Source of the DNA: Paenalcaligenes hominis
Lineage (GTDB): Bacteria > Pseudomonadota > Gammaproteobacteria > Burkholderiales > Burkholderiaceae_B
Assembly: GCF_011927625.1 (NCBI RefSeq)
Contig: NZ_JAATIZ010000002.1
Location: forward strand, 186,001-250,000
Reading direction: 5' to 3'
DNA length: 64,000 nt
The position numbers and the translations under genes are program-made. A model generated the notes under the pieces. It was not told the origin of the DNA. It did no database searches and saw nothing but the letters and a program-made list of their open reading frames with translations. Shown here one piece after another: positions 9,895 to 19,966 of the stretch (positions are counted from its first letter, which is position 1; each line of letters begins with the position of its first letter).

Positions 9895-9910
9895 CTAAAA
9901 CAGAAAAGGA

Positions 9911-10927
9911 TTATTTTGCAGACATCATGGCTGCAGTCGTATCGAGCATACGAACAGAGAAAGCCCATTCGTTATCATACCAAGCAGCGACTTTAACCAA
10001 GTTGCCCGATACTTTAGTTAATAAAGAATCGACAATACTGGATGGGGTGCTGTGGTTGTGATCAATAGAAACCAATGGCTCGTCACAGTATGCTAAGACC
10101 CCGTTTAGGCGCCCTTCAGCGGCTGTTTTAAGAATATGGTTTACCTCTTCGACATCCGTAGCGCGTGCAGCCACAAAGGTTAGATCCACCATGGAAACGT
10201 TCACAGTAGGCACACGTACAGCGTAACCGTCTAACTTGCCGTTTAGCTCGGGTAACACCAGCCCCACTGCGGCGGCGGCTCCGGTTTTAGTGGGGATAAG
10301 GCTTTCTGCTGCCGCACGGGCACGACGTAAGTCCTTATGCGCCACATCAATGAGCACTTGATCATTGGTATAGGCATGAATGGTTGTCATTAAGCCATTC
10401 ACTAGACCTAGCTCGTCATGTAGCGGCTGGACTAAGGGCGCTAAACAGTTTGTGGTACATGAGGCATTAGATACAACCGTATCGCTGGCTTTCAACGTGT
10501 CGTGGTTGACGCCATACACAATGGTTGCATCGACGTCTTTTCCACCCGGAGCAGAAATCAAGACTTTTTTAGCACCGGCTTGTATGTGCGCCCCTGCGGC
10601 TTCTTTGGTGGTAAAACGACCGGTACATTCAAGCACCACATCCACATCAAGCTCGCCCCAAGGCAGTTTAGTGGGATCGCGCTCGGACAACAAACGAATG
10701 CGATCACCATTAACAACTAAGTACTGGTTGTCTTCCGTTAGCTCGACATCCGCATTAAAGCGTCCGTGAACTGAGTCATAGCGCGTAAGATGACGTGCGA
10801 CGACATCTTGACCAGGGGCGTTAACGGCGACGATCTCAATACCGTGTTTTTTACCGTACTCGTAATGGGCACGTAGTGTCATGCGGCCAATACGACCGTA
10901 ACCGTTAATAGCGACACGAATGGTCAT
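9911..10927 (-). CDS. gapA: glyceraldehyde-3-phosphate dehydrogenase, type I
   Basis: Phosphorylating NAD-dependent GAPDH. It shows the NAD fold [10 protein letters not shown] at the N-terminus, the active-site Cys in [13 protein letters not shown], and the [12 protein letters not shown]-terminal signature. Length 338 residues. AGGAG lies eight bases before the ATG. It starts 13 bases after tkt and precedes pgk, a central-carbon order shared with cbb-type and glycolytic operons of betaproteobacteria. Confidence 0.97.
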   Translation of the reverse strand: MTIRVAINGYGRIGRMTLRAHYEYGKKHGIEIVAVNAPGQDVVARHLTRYDSVHGRFNADVELTEDNQYLVVNGDRIRLLSERDPTKLPWGELDVDVVLECTGRFTTKEAAGAHIQAGAKKVLISAPGGKDVDATIVYGVNHDTLKASDTVVSNASCTTNCLAPLVQPLHDELGLVNGLMTTIHAYTNDQVLIDVAHKDLRRARAAAESLIPTKTGAAAAVGLVLPELNGKLDGYAVRVPTVNVSMVDLTFVAARATDVEEVNHILKTAAEGRLNGVLAYCDEPLVSIDHNHSTPSSIVDSLLTKVSGNLVKVAAWYDNEWAFSVRMLDTTAAMMSAK

Positions 10928-10940
10928 GTATGTATCTCCT

Positions 10941-12986
10941 TTACAGAACTTGCTCTGCGGCTTTGACTAACTGAGCCGCTGTAATGCCAAAATGTTCGAA
11001 TAATGCGCCAGCCGGAGCAGACTCCCCATAGGTGTCTAAACCAATAACGGCACCATCTAAACCTACATATTTATACCAGCCAGTGGTAGACCCTGCCTCG
11101 ATAGCCACGCGGGGAACACCGGGTAATAGTACGCTATTACGCCACTCAGCATCTTGCTCGTCGAATACATTAGTACAAGGCATAGACACCACACGCGCAG
11201 CAATGCCTTTATCGGACAACTGAGCCTGAGCATCTAAAGCAATCTCTACCTCGGAACCCGTTGCGATGAGGATAACCTGGGGCTGCTCGACATCTGCCAA
11301 CACATAGCCCCCTTTAGCAATGGCGGCTATCGTGGCCTGATCACGGGGGACAAAACGTAGATTTTGACGTGAAAGCAATAACGCGCTTGGCCCACCCTGT
11401 TTAACAGCTAGGCCAACACTTTGTGGACGAGCCAAGGCTTGAACCCAAGCCACAGCCGTTTCAGTGGTATCGCAAGGACGCCACACGTGCAAGTTAGGGA
11501 TTAAACGTAAACTTGTCGCGTGTTCGATAGATTGGTGGGTGGGGCCGTCTTCGCCCAAACCAATAGAGTCGTGCGTAAACACATGGATAACGCGCTGTTT
11601 CATAAGCGCAGCCATACGAATAGCATTGCGTGAGTAATCAGAGAAGGTCAGGAAGGTGCCACCAAATGGCACATAACCACCGTGCAAGGCCATCCCGTTC
11701 ATGACCGCGGCCATACCAAACTCGCGCACACCATAATTAATATGACGACCAAACTGAATGCCGTCTTTGCCTACACGTAGTGGCTCCACGCCAGGCCAGT
11801 TGGTTAAATTAGAACCCGTTAAGTCGGCCGAACCACCTATCATTTCAGGGATTTCAGGGGCTAAGGCACTAATCGCGAGCTGCGAGGCTTTGCGTGTCGC
11901 AACGGTTTCGGCCTTGGCGTTGGTGGCGGCAATGAAGTCTTGGGCCAACGCATCAAAATTAGCAGGCAATTCGCCCGCCATACGACGGATGAGTTCAGCG
12001 GCAAGCTCGGGATAGGCGGCTTGGTACGCAGCAAACAGTGTATTCCACTCGGACTCGGCCTGTTGCCCACGGGCTTTGGCATCCCACTGCTCGTAGACTT
12101 CGCTAGGCAGCTCGAACGGTGCATGTGGCCAATCTATGGCGGCACGAGTTAGTGCAATCTCTGCATCGCCCAATGGCGCACCGTGTGATTTTTCAGAGCC
12201 AGCTAAATTGGGGGAACCTTGTCCGATTACAGTGCGACAACAGATTAAAGTAGGCCCTTGGTGTTGATTTGCATAGGTTTTGGCTTGATTGACTGCCGCG
12301 TTAACGGCTTCGGCATCGTGACCGTCTACGGCTGGAATTACATTCCAACCGTAACTGCGAAAGCGTGCAGGCGTATCATCACTAAACCACGGCTCGACCT
12401 GACCATCAATAGAAATACCGTTATCATCGTAGAGCACAATTAGCTTAGAGAGCTTAAGCGTACCAGCTAAGGAACACGCCTCGTGGGAGATGCCTTCCAT
12501 AAGGCATCCATCACCGATAAAAACATAGGTAAAATGATCGATAATCGAGTAGTCAGGGCGATTGAATTCCTTGGCTAATAGGGCTTCAGCTAACGCCATG
12601 CCCACCGCATTTGTTAGGCCTTGGCCTAATGGTCCAGTGGTGGTTTCTACCCCTGCTGTGTAGCCTACCTCGGGATGACCAGGAGTACGTGAATGCAGCT
12701 GGCGGAAGTTTTTCAACTCCTCTATGGGTAAGTCGTAACCAGTTAAATGCAACAAGGCATAAATCAACATAGAGCCATGACCGTTAGATAAAACAAAACG
12801 GTCGCGGTCGAACCAATTAGGGTTTTGAGGATTATGCTTTAGGTGACGGTTCCATACTACCTCGGCGATTTCAGCCATCCCCATTGGGGCGCCGGGGTGA
12901 CCGGATTTAGCACATTGAACGGCATCCATAGCTAATGCACGGATTGCGTTAGCCATAGTCTTTGCGGTGGAAGGAGGAAGATCCAT
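10941..12986 (-). CDS. tkt: transketolase
   Basis: TPP-dependent transfer of two-carbon ketol units in the pentose phosphate and Calvin-type pathways. Motifs: [35 protein letters not shown], the TPP-binding segment from GDGCLMEG to DDN, and the Glu-bearing [16 protein letters not shown] region. I place the start at ATG 12986 (681 residues), where the product begins [18 protein letters not shown] with GAGAG upstream. The frame stays open for 32 more codons to 13082, but that extension is not transketolase-like. First gene of tkt-gapA-pgk, divergent from rsmE. Confidence 0.96.
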   Translation of the reverse strand: MDLPPSTAKTMANAIRALAMDAVQCAKSGHPGAPMGMAEIAEVVWNRHLKHNPQNPNWFDRDRFVLSNGHGSMLIYALLHLTGYDLPIEELKNFRQLHSRTPGHPEVGYTAGVETTTGPLGQGLTNAVGMALAEALLAKEFNRPDYSIIDHFTYVFIGDGCLMEGISHEACSLAGTLKLSKLIVLYDDNGISIDGQVEPWFSDDTPARFRSYGWNVIPAVDGHDAEAVNAAVNQAKTYANQHQGPTLICCRTVIGQGSPNLAGSEKSHGAPLGDAEIALTRAAIDWPHAPFELPSEVYEQWDAKARGQQAESEWNTLFAAYQAAYPELAAELIRRMAGELPANFDALAQDFIAATNAKAETVATRKASQLAISALAPEIPEMIGGSADLTGSNLTNWPGVEPLRVGKDGIQFGRHINYGVREFGMAAVMNGMALHGGYVPFGGTFLTFSDYSRNAIRMAALMKQRVIHVFTHDSIGLGEDGPTHQSIEHATSLRLIPNLHVWRPCDTTETAVAWVQALARPQSVGLAVKQGGPSALLLSRQNLRFVPRDQATIAAIAKGGYVLADVEQPQVILIATGSEVEIALDAQAQLSDKGIAARVVSMPCTNVFDEQDAEWRNSVLLPGVPRVAIEAGSTTGWYKYVGLDGAVIGLDTYGESAPAGALFEHFGITAAQLVKAAEQVL

Positions 12987-13151
12987 GAAATGCTCTCTAG
13001 GGGGTAATAAGCGTATTGCCAAACCCATTAAATCAATCAGAAATTCTAAAGTCTTTGATTTTAGCATTATTGAGCAATACAAATCGCTCTCAACGAATCC
13101 ACTCGCTGTTCTACTCCTTTTTTACCCCCTTTACTTTGTATTTATACAACT

Positions 13152-13898
13152 ATGAGTTTGCCCCGTTTTTTTTACCCCTATGCCATCGAACCTCAGGCCA
13201 CCCTCGATTTACCGAAAGAGCTCGCTCATTACATGCAGCGTGTTTTGCGACTAGCCGACCAAACCCATATCACCTTATTTAATGGCCAAGGCGGTGAATT
13301 CAATGCCCAAATTCATTATGAAGGCAAACAGGTACGCGCTCATATTTTGACGTTCACGCCTATTGAGCGCGAGCTGCCTTTACGTTTGACTATTGCTCAA
13401 GGGCTCGCTACGGGCGATAAGATGGACTGGATTTGTGAAAAATCAGTAGAAATGGGCGCCTATGCGCTACAGCCTATTGCCGCCCAATACAGTACCTTAA
13501 AGCTTTCAGGTGAACGCTTAGAAAAACGGCTACAACATTGGCAGCGTATTGCACAATCAGCGAGTGAGCAATGCGGACGCAATCAGCTATTACAGGTAGA
13601 GCCCTTAGCCACCCTAAAACAGCTGTGCCAATCATTACAACCAGACGATTTACTGCTGTTTTGTGACCCCGACGCCCCCCAGCACTTCCCAGACGCTATC
13701 CGCCAGGCCACCGCACAGCAACGCTCTCATTGGATCCTATTAATCGGGCCCGAGGGTGGCTGGTCGGACGAAGAAAAGAAAATAGCGCTCAATGCAGGCG
13801 CTATTTCTATGCGGTTTGGAGCACGTGTTTTACGTACCGAAACCGCTGCTATCGCCTTAGTGGGCGCAATACGCGGCCAACTGGGCTGGATCGAGTGA
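13152..13898 (+). CDS. rsmE: 16S rRNA (uracil(1498)-N3)-methyltransferase
   Basis: SAM-dependent SPOUT-class enzyme that methylates U1498 of 16S rRNA. The N-terminal PUA-like part (RVLRLADQTHITLFNG) is followed by the trefoil-knot motifs LLIGPEGGWSDEE and MRFGARVLRTETAAI. Length 248 residues. I see no convincing Shine-Dalgarno sequence before the ATG. It is divergent from tkt and its stop abuts that of the convergent barstar gene. Confidence 0.95.
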   Translation: MSLPRFFYPYAIEPQATLDLPKELAHYMQRVLRLADQTHITLFNGQGGEFNAQIHYEGKQVRAHILTFTPIERELPLRLTIAQGLATGDKMDWICEKSVEMGAYALQPIAAQYSTLKLSGERLEKRLQHWQRIAQSASEQCGRNQLLQVEPLATLKQLCQSLQPDDLLLFCDPDAPQHFPDAIRQATAQQRSHWILLIGPEGGWSDEEKKIALNAGAISMRFGARVLRTETAAIALVGAIRGQLGWIE

Positions 13899-14363
13899 TT
13901 AGTCTTCGGATGTGCCCGAATAGGGGGTGGGCGCAATGCCTGGATCAGGGTCGGGATGCTTGCCGGCGTGAATCACGGTATAAGCAAAATAGCGGCCCTT
14001 GTTACTGGCAAAATCTGCCACATCATTGCATACACTAATAATCGCTTGGGCGTCATCAGCTAATGCCGGATCGCCAGTGTGTAATTTATTAAACCAGACA
14101 TACAAGCCGGTTTTTTGATCTAAAACGGTATCGCACAAACAGTCGTATAAGGCATCCAGATCGTTGCCGAAAAACTCGGGAAAATCAACGGCTTTGACGA
14201 TAGCGCGAAGCACAGCAGAGCGGCTACGAGCACGATCGCACTCTACCGTAACAGAAGTGATATCGGCCGCTTGTGCCAAAGCAAAAATCCCGTCCTGCTG
14301 GGACTCGGTGGCCTCGATGAGACCTCCATTCTGCAGTAAAGCTTGCAGCGTAGCTTGGCTCAT
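13899..14363 (-). CDS. barstar-family ribonuclease-inhibitor-like protein
   Basis: A 154-residue cytoplasmic protein whose middle (DFPEFFGNDLDALYDCLCD) matches the barstar core, including the Asp residues on the helix that plugs the barnase active site. The protein has an extra N-terminal segment of about 60 residues and a C-terminal Asp/Pro-rich tail (PDPDPGIAPTPY). No barnase-like RNase gene lies beside it: the neighbours are rsmE and malic enzyme. It may be an orphan antitoxin, an inhibitor of a distant RNase, or a barstar fold used for another purpose. Confidence 0.8.
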   Translation of the reverse strand: MSQATLQALLQNGGLIEATESQQDGIFALAQAADITSVTVECDRARSRSAVLRAIVKAVDFPEFFGNDLDALYDCLCDTVLDQKTGLYVWFNKLHTGDPALADDAQAIISVCNDVADFASNKGRYFAYTVIHAGKHPDPDPGIAPTPYSGTSED

Positions 14364-14551
14364 TCCCTTGCCTCCAGAATAGTGTGAATAATGAGTTGCT
14401 TAATCATGGTGGTTGAATCCTGCTTGAGTTCTTTCTATTGACTAATTAAAGTCGCTTTTTTAATCTATTTTCGCTGCTTTAGGCAAGCACAGAACACGGA
14501 ATGGTCTAGAGTGCTGTTTTTTATGCACAGCACCCTAGGAGTGAGGGTTGG

Positions 14552-16846
14552 TTAACCGCCGTACTTCGTATTTGCCTCGAGCACAGTTAAGGCCGTCATG
14601 TTGATGATACGGCGCACTGATGAAGTCGCCGTTAAAATGCTGACGGGTGCATTCGCGCCTAGTAAAAATGGCCCAATGGCAACGTTACCACCTCGGTCTG
14701 TTTTCAACAGGTTATAGGCAATATTTGCTGCATCGACGTTGGGGCAAACCAACAAGTTAGCTGAACCAGATAAGGTAGTATTAGGCAAAATGCTTTTGCG
14801 CATTTCTTCGTCTAAAGCGCAATCGCCATGCATTTCACCATCTACCTCGAGGTCTGGCTCCCACTGGCGAATTAGGTCTAATGCCTCGCGCATTTTGGTG
14901 CTAGAAGGGGTGACCTCTGTACCAAAATTAGAGCGCGACAACAACGCGGCCTTAGGTACCAGACTAAGCTCTTTCATGCGGCGTGCCGAAGCAATCGTAA
15001 TTTCTGCCACTTGCTCTGCGGTGGGGTTGTCATTAACGTGGGTGTCCGCAATGGCAACGGTGCGCTCGCCTAATACTAAAATATTCATCGCGCCGTAGGT
15101 TTTGGCACCGGGGGCTTTACCAATGAGCTCATCCACATAACGCAAATGATTTGCATAAGTGCCAACCGTGCCGCAGATCATGCCATCTGCTTCGCCTAGA
15201 TGCACCATCATGGCGCCAATCAAAGTGAAACGACGTCGCATTTCGACGCGTGCCATTTCCTTGGTTACGCCATCGCGACTACGTAGCTCCCAATAGGCTT
15301 GCCAATACGTATTAAAACGATCGTCCTGCTCGGGGTTAGTGATTTCAATATCAATACCCGGACGTAGGCGCAAACCATAGCGTGCAATACGTTGCTCAAT
15401 GACAGATGGACGGCCTACCAAAATAGGTTTGGCTAATTGTTCGTCCACCACCACTTGTACCGCACGTAATACGCGCTCGTCTTCCCCTTCGGCAAATACA
15501 ATGCGTGACTTTGCGCCGTCTTTAACTAAGCCCTTAGCAATACCGTAAATTGGCTTCATAAACGCACCAGAACGGTGCATAAATTGCTGCAACTGGTAGG
15601 TGTAGCTGCCAAAATCCTTAATAGGACGTGTTGCTACCCCTTCGAGCATACCAGCTTGAGCCACAGCGGGTGCAATGCGGGAAATAAGACGGGAATCAAA
15701 CGGTTTAGGGATAAAGTAGTTGCGCCCAAACTCTACGTCTTCGAGCCCATACGCCGCGGCTACTAACTCGTCTTGTTCCTCGCGTGCTAACTGGCAAATT
15801 GCATGCACGGCGGCTTTTTCCATACCACGTGTAATGGTAGTGGCCCCGATATCTAGAGCACCGCGGAAAATATAAGGAAAACAAAGAACATTGTTAACCT
15901 GGTTGGGGTAATCGGAACGCCCTGTCGCCATGACCACGTCATCGCGCACAGCATGAGCAATTTCAGGCAGAATTTCAGGAGTAGGGTTGGCTAAAGCCAA
16001 AATCAAAGGACGTGGTGCCATTTGTGCCACCATTTCCGCCTTTAAGACCCCACCTGCTGATAAGCCTAAAAACACATCGGCATCGGCAATCACATCGGCT
16101 AATACACGCGCCTCTGTGGCTTGAGCGTATTGGGCTTTTTTTTCGTCCATCAATACGGTGCGGCCTTGGAAAACCACCCCTTCGATGTCCGTTAACCAAA
16201 TATTTTCAAGAGGTAAACCGAGATCTACCATCAGATCTAGACATGCTAACGCCGCAGCACCCGCGCCTGATACCACCACCTTGACTGTCTTTAGGTCTTT
16301 TTCAACCACTGATAAGCCGTTTAGGAATGCAGAAGCCACACAAATAGCGGTGCCATGTTGGTCGTCGTGAAAGACTGGGATATTCATGCGTTCACGCAGC
16401 TTGCGCTCAACCTCGAAACATTCGGGCGCCTTGATGTCTTCGAGGTTAATGCCACCAAAGGTTGGCTCTAGGCCCGCAATAATATCGACGAGTTTATCTG
16501 GATCGGTTTCATTGATCTCAATATCAAACACATCAATACCAGCAAAGTTTTTAAATAATACGGCTTTGCCTTCCATTACAGGTTTGGAGGCTAAAGCACC
16601 AATGTTACCCAAGCCCAACACAGCGGTACCGTTTGTGATGACCCCGACTAAATTGCCTCGGCCTGTGTAACGGTACGCATTTTGTGGGTCAGCCACAATT
16701 TCCTCGCAAGCAGCGGCCACACCGGGCGAGTAGGCGAGCGCCAAATCGCGTTGGTTAGCTAATTGCTTGGTGGGCGTAACCGATAATTTACCGGGGCGCC
16801 CCTGTTCGTGATATTCCAGCGCGGCTTTACGCAGATTTTCATCCAT
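14552..16846 (-). CDS. maeB: NADP-dependent malic enzyme with phosphotransacetylase-like domain
   Basis: Oxidative decarboxylation of malate to pyruvate with NADP reduction. The malic part covers about residues 1-430 ([40 protein letters not shown], the [15 protein letters not shown] Rossmann segment). A C-terminal PTA_PTB-like domain follows from about residue 440 ([17 protein letters not shown]). In MaeB proteins this second domain is regulatory and binds acetyl-CoA. The full 764-residue length is normal. Upstream is the FAD-domain gene in the same direction; the 188-base gap to the barstar gene has a weak hairpin only. Confidence 0.95.
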   Translation of the reverse strand: MDENLRKAALEYHEQGRPGKLSVTPTKQLANQRDLALAYSPGVAAACEEIVADPQNAYRYTGRGNLVGVITNGTAVLGLGNIGALASKPVMEGKAVLFKNFAGIDVFDIEINETDPDKLVDIIAGLEPTFGGINLEDIKAPECFEVERKLRERMNIPVFHDDQHGTAICVASAFLNGLSVVEKDLKTVKVVVSGAGAAALACLDLMVDLGLPLENIWLTDIEGVVFQGRTVLMDEKKAQYAQATEARVLADVIADADVFLGLSAGGVLKAEMVAQMAPRPLILALANPTPEILPEIAHAVRDDVVMATGRSDYPNQVNNVLCFPYIFRGALDIGATTITRGMEKAAVHAICQLAREEQDELVAAAYGLEDVEFGRNYFIPKPFDSRLISRIAPAVAQAGMLEGVATRPIKDFGSYTYQLQQFMHRSGAFMKPIYGIAKGLVKDGAKSRIVFAEGEDERVLRAVQVVVDEQLAKPILVGRPSVIEQRIARYGLRLRPGIDIEITNPEQDDRFNTYWQAYWELRSRDGVTKEMARVEMRRRFTLIGAMMVHLGEADGMICGTVGTYANHLRYVDELIGKAPGAKTYGAMNILVLGERTVAIADTHVNDNPTAEQVAEITIASARRMKELSLVPKAALLSRSNFGTEVTPSSTKMREALDLIRQWEPDLEVDGEMHGDCALDEEMRKSILPNTTLSGSANLLVCPNVDAANIAYNLLKTDRGGNVAIGPFLLGANAPVSILTATSSVRRIINMTALTVLEANTKYGG

Positions 16847-16956
16847 GACGACAACTATCCTACAAGAGTAATGCTGATTGTTTAGAAAATGGAATAGCTA
16901 TTCTACTCGCTGAACCACACATGTCCATGCTGCAGCACAGCATATAAAAGAAAAAG

Positions 16957-17847
16957 TTATGAGTAACGCAGCGTTATAAAAAGCTCAGTGGGATCAAACA
17001 CCTTTTTCACTGCCGCATCAAGCTCTTGAGCATAAATTAAGGTCTTAGGCTCAATGAGAGGGACAGAGGAGCGCCGTGGTGCGGCTTGCCAAACAGTGAG
17101 ATCCATAACGACCCACTCTAACAGACCTAGGTCTTGTCCTGCACCTAAGAGGAGATGGGCAAGATTGAGTGAAGGGTTTGATGTATTGAATATATCAAGA
17201 CGATAAGTGGCTGGCCACTCGGATACAGAAAGCGGCTGAGCCCACTCTGAATGAGCGAGTTGAAATAACTGCGGTATCACCGCGCGTAATGTCGCGGTGT
17301 TTAACGGTTTGGTATTTTCAACCCCGAAAGGACCTAAGCTACCTACGGACCCATCGGCCATCAGTAATGAAGCATGTACCAGCCCGCTGTGAGCCAAATG
17401 CTGCAGTGCGTAGGACTGATAATGGGGGCTTCCTAACCATTGCGCCACCCACAGGGCGTCAGGGATATCTGCGGGGATGGTAAAGCCAATTTCTCGTAGT
17501 TGAGCCATGGTGACGCCTGCCTGCATAAACCATTGATTCCCCTTGTTATTCACTGGCATTAATTGGTTTAAATACGACAAATCCAAGCAGAGTGAGGGGG
17601 CTAAATCGGCTTCATGAGGGATTAGGTCTTGGCCCACATACAGCTTTACCCCAAATGTCTGGCATAATTGACGAGCATGATGAATATCTGTGCTTTGCTG
17701 TGCGGTGCACAAAGCTTGCTGCGAGTTCGGCCCCAACGTCCGAATGCTACCCTGCGTTTTACGTCCTAGCGCCAACAAAAACTGATCCCAAGGTTGTAAC
17801 TCGGGCGCTTTACCACCTAAAAAAGCGCGCCTAGATGGATTCTGCAT
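16957..17847 (-). CDS. degenerate FAD-binding PCMH-type domain protein
   Basis: A 296-residue protein with PCMH-type FAD oxidoreductase traits: a segment like the FAD_binding_4 core (LDLSYLNQL, then FMQAGVTMAQLREIGF) and a late GDGSVGSLG-type loop (MADGSVGSLGPFG). The Gly-rich pyrophosphate loop expected ahead of these is not recognisable, so flavin binding is doubtful. The N-terminus has a twin-arginine-like motif (PSRRAFLGG) but no hydrophobic stretch after it, so Tat export is not supported. The ATG at 17847 has GGAGG just before it; an earlier ATG at 17871 is in frame. Function unknown. Confidence 0.65.
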   Translation of the reverse strand: MQNPSRRAFLGGKAPELQPWDQFLLALGRKTQGSIRTLGPNSQQALCTAQQSTDIHHARQLCQTFGVKLYVGQDLIPHEADLAPSLCLDLSYLNQLMPVNNKGNQWFMQAGVTMAQLREIGFTIPADIPDALWVAQWLGSPHYQSYALQHLAHSGLVHASLLMADGSVGSLGPFGVENTKPLNTATLRAVIPQLFQLAHSEWAQPLSVSEWPATYRLDIFNTSNPSLNLAHLLLGAGQDLGLLEWVVMDLTVWQAAPRRSSVPLIEPKTLIYAQELDAAVKKVFDPTELFITLRYS

Positions 17848-17900
17848 GTATCCTCCACGGATATATTTCATTCACAATTAAATAATGAGACCTGTTTAGT

Positions 17901-19058
17901 ATGCCCCGCCTAGCCCATCGCACGGAGCTGGCTTTGCCATTCCATGCTGTAGAACTCTTTAAAGAAGCAAACACTTTAGCTGCTCAAGGCAACGATATTA
18001 TTAGCCTTGGTATTGGTGAACCTGATTTTACTGCGCCCCCATCCGTAGTAGAAGCACTGAACCGAGCGGCATCCGCGGGCAAGGCACAATACACGGCGCC
18101 ATCAGGCACTCCTGAACTCAAACAAGCTATTTGTGACTACTACCGCACACACTTCAATGCCCAGGTGAATCCAGATCAAATTATGGTTACAGCGGGGGCA
18201 TCGGGGGCACTTAGTTTGGCAACGCTTGCTCTGATCAATCCGGGCGATGAGATCCTTATGCCCGACCCGTCATACCCCGCCAATCAAAATTTCATCTTAG
18301 CTGCCGGAGGCGTTTCACGCCTGATTCCCACCACTGCTGAAAACCGTTTTCACCTTACAGCCACCGATATCGCCACACACTGGACCGATAAAACGCGTGG
18401 TGTGTTGATTGCGTCGCCTAGCAATCCAACTGGCGCGACTATCGCTAAAGCCGATCTCGAAGCCCTCATCCACGCCGTTAAAGCCCGTGGCGGTTTTGTG
18501 ATTATGGACGAAATTTACCTAGGGCTTTACTACGAGGACAAACCCGAGAGCGCCCTTTGTATAGACAAAAACTTAATCGTTATTAATAGTTTTTCCAAAT
18601 ACTTTCACATGACGGGGTGGCGCTTGGGCTGGTTGATTGCCCCTAGCGCAATTATTCCTGCTATGGAAAAACTAGCTGCCAGTCTATCAATTTGTGCGCC
18701 CTCGCTAGCGCAACATGCCGCCTTAGCTTGTTTTGAACCCGACGCCTTAGCTATTTACGAGCAGCGTCGTTTGGCCTTTAAAGCCCGTCGTGACTTCTTG
18801 TTACCGGCCTTTGCCTCGTTAGGCTTAGCCGTGCCAGTCACCCCTGATGGTGCTTTTTATATTTATGCGGATGTGTCTGCCCATAGCCCTAATAGCCATC
18901 AGTTTTCAGAACAGCTTTTACACCAAGCGCATGTCGCCGCCGTACCCGGCATGGACTTTGGGCCTACCTATGCACAAAAAATGCTGCGCTTTTCGTATTC
19001 CACCACCATGGAACGCCTCGAAGAGGCCATTGAGCGGATGCGTAAATTTTTGGCTTAG
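17901..19058 (+). CDS. PLP-dependent class I/II aminotransferase
   Basis: Fold-type I aminotransferase of 385 residues. Visible: SLGIGEPDFTAPPSVVEAL at the N-terminus, SPSNPTGATI, YLGLYYED, the PLP-lysine in INSFSKYFHMTGWRLGW and the C-terminal Arg in LRFSYSTTMERLEEA. It belongs to the AspC/alanine-type group with broad keto-acid specificity; the substrate cannot be set from sequence. It is divergent from the FAD-domain gene and overlaps the convergent transglycosylase gene by four bases. Confidence 0.9.
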   Translation: MPRLAHRTELALPFHAVELFKEANTLAAQGNDIISLGIGEPDFTAPPSVVEALNRAASAGKAQYTAPSGTPELKQAICDYYRTHFNAQVNPDQIMVTAGASGALSLATLALINPGDEILMPDPSYPANQNFILAAGGVSRLIPTTAENRFHLTATDIATHWTDKTRGVLIASPSNPTGATIAKADLEALIHAVKARGGFVIMDEIYLGLYYEDKPESALCIDKNLIVINSFSKYFHMTGWRLGWLIAPSAIIPAMEKLAASLSICAPSLAQHAALACFEPDALAIYEQRRLAFKARRDFLLPAFASLGLAVPVTPDGAFYIYADVSAHSPNSHQFSEQLLHQAHVAAVPGMDFGPTYAQKMLRFSYSTTMERLEEAIERMRKFLA

Positions 19059-19888
19059 TCTTTAACAGCTATTCCGGACGCCAATGCAATGCGGCGGCGT
19101 TCGGCCAGTACTTTTGCCCCATACCCCCCATCGCTGGGGCCGGTGGCTCCTACATAGCAGGCTAAGGCGCCGGTAACCGACCCGCGACGACGTTTGCAAT
19201 CATACAAAATCTGTGTGCCAGCGCGAATATTAGCCACAGGGCTAAACACAGCCAAGTTGCCTTCGGTGTAGCCTTCAAGCTTGTCTTGGTGCACACGTGT
19301 CATTACCTGCATTAAGCCTTGTGCACCTGCATGGCTTTCTACAAAAGGGTTATAGGTTGATTCAATCGCAATTACAGCCAAAATTAGCAATGGGTCCAAA
19401 TCTTTATCCCGACCATTTTCATAAGCTAATTGAATTAACGCACCCGTAATCACGTTAGATAATTTGTATTTACGTGAAATATAACTACGTAATGCATGCA
19501 ATTGGGTACGACTGACCCCGTTAATACTGATCCCTCCTGCCGACTGCTGTAAGACCTGAGCAAAACTGGTGTAAGCCGAAGGCGAAGGCCGAGTGACCTG
19601 AGTGTCTCCGTCTTTATTAATTACCACCCCTTCCGTTTCATTATTGTGCAATAGCCAACCTAGGGTCACGTATTCACCTCGGCTCATGACCTCGGGACGC
19701 AACGCCTCGACGACGACTTCGTAGATATGCTTGGCTTGATCACGGATAGTGGGAACCGCTGCGCCTGCAGCAATAGTTACCAGTACTGCTATTCCTAAAT
19801 AAATGGCACATAAGTGAACAAATTCACCGAGCCGTGAATGCACAAATTGCAGGCTACGGTTGATCCACGGGTGGCCTACACTAGACAT
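19055..19888 (-). CDS. membrane-anchored lytic transglycosylase (SLT domain)
   Basis: Cleaves peptidoglycan glycan strands. One N-terminal hydrophobic segment (about residues 26-47, LCAIYLGIAVLVTIAAGAAV) gives a signal anchor. The C-terminal half is a lysozyme-like SLT domain with the catalytic Glu in AVIAIESTYNP, AGAQGLMQVM and AGTQILYDC. The ATG at 19888 has AGGAA upstream; the frame is open to 19957 without a likely start. About 277 residues. Divergent from ubiD. Confidence 0.87.
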   Translation of the reverse strand: MSSVGHPWINRSLQFVHSRLGEFVHLCAIYLGIAVLVTIAAGAAVPTIRDQAKHIYEVVVEALRPEVMSRGEYVTLGWLLHNNETEGVVINKDGDTQVTRPSPSAYTSFAQVLQQSAGGISINGVSRTQLHALRSYISRKYKLSNVITGALIQLAYENGRDKDLDPLLILAVIAIESTYNPFVESHAGAQGLMQVMTRVHQDKLEGYTEGNLAVFSPVANIRAGTQILYDCKRRRGSVTGALACYVGATGPSDGGYGAKVLAERRRIALASGIAVKD

Positions 19889-19966
19889 AGCCCTTATTCC
19901 TCTATAATGAATTAAACTGATCATACCCCTAACGCCCCCTGTGTGAAACTGGAGCATTCAATCCCT

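Noticed and set aside
9669-10061. 130-codon frame antisense to pgk and gapA
   Set aside because: It is a shadow of two conserved genes and crosses their terminator.
12987-13082. N-terminal extension of transketolase to the first ATG of the frame
   Set aside because: The extra 32 residues are not transketolase-like, and the ATG at 12986 has a ribosome site.
13122-13148. A promoter with TATACA just before rsmE giving a leaderless mRNA
   Set aside because: The start point it predicts would fall at or after the ATG, so it cannot serve the annotated start; the real promoter is probably further upstream.
14511-14533. Hairpin GTGCTGT/ACAGCAC after maeB as a terminator
   Set aside because: The loop is long and neither strand has a T-run after the stem, so I do not call it.
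19903-19908. Perfect TATAAT before ubiD as a promoter
   Set aside because: No acceptable -35 lies at 16-18 bases; kept only as a possibility.
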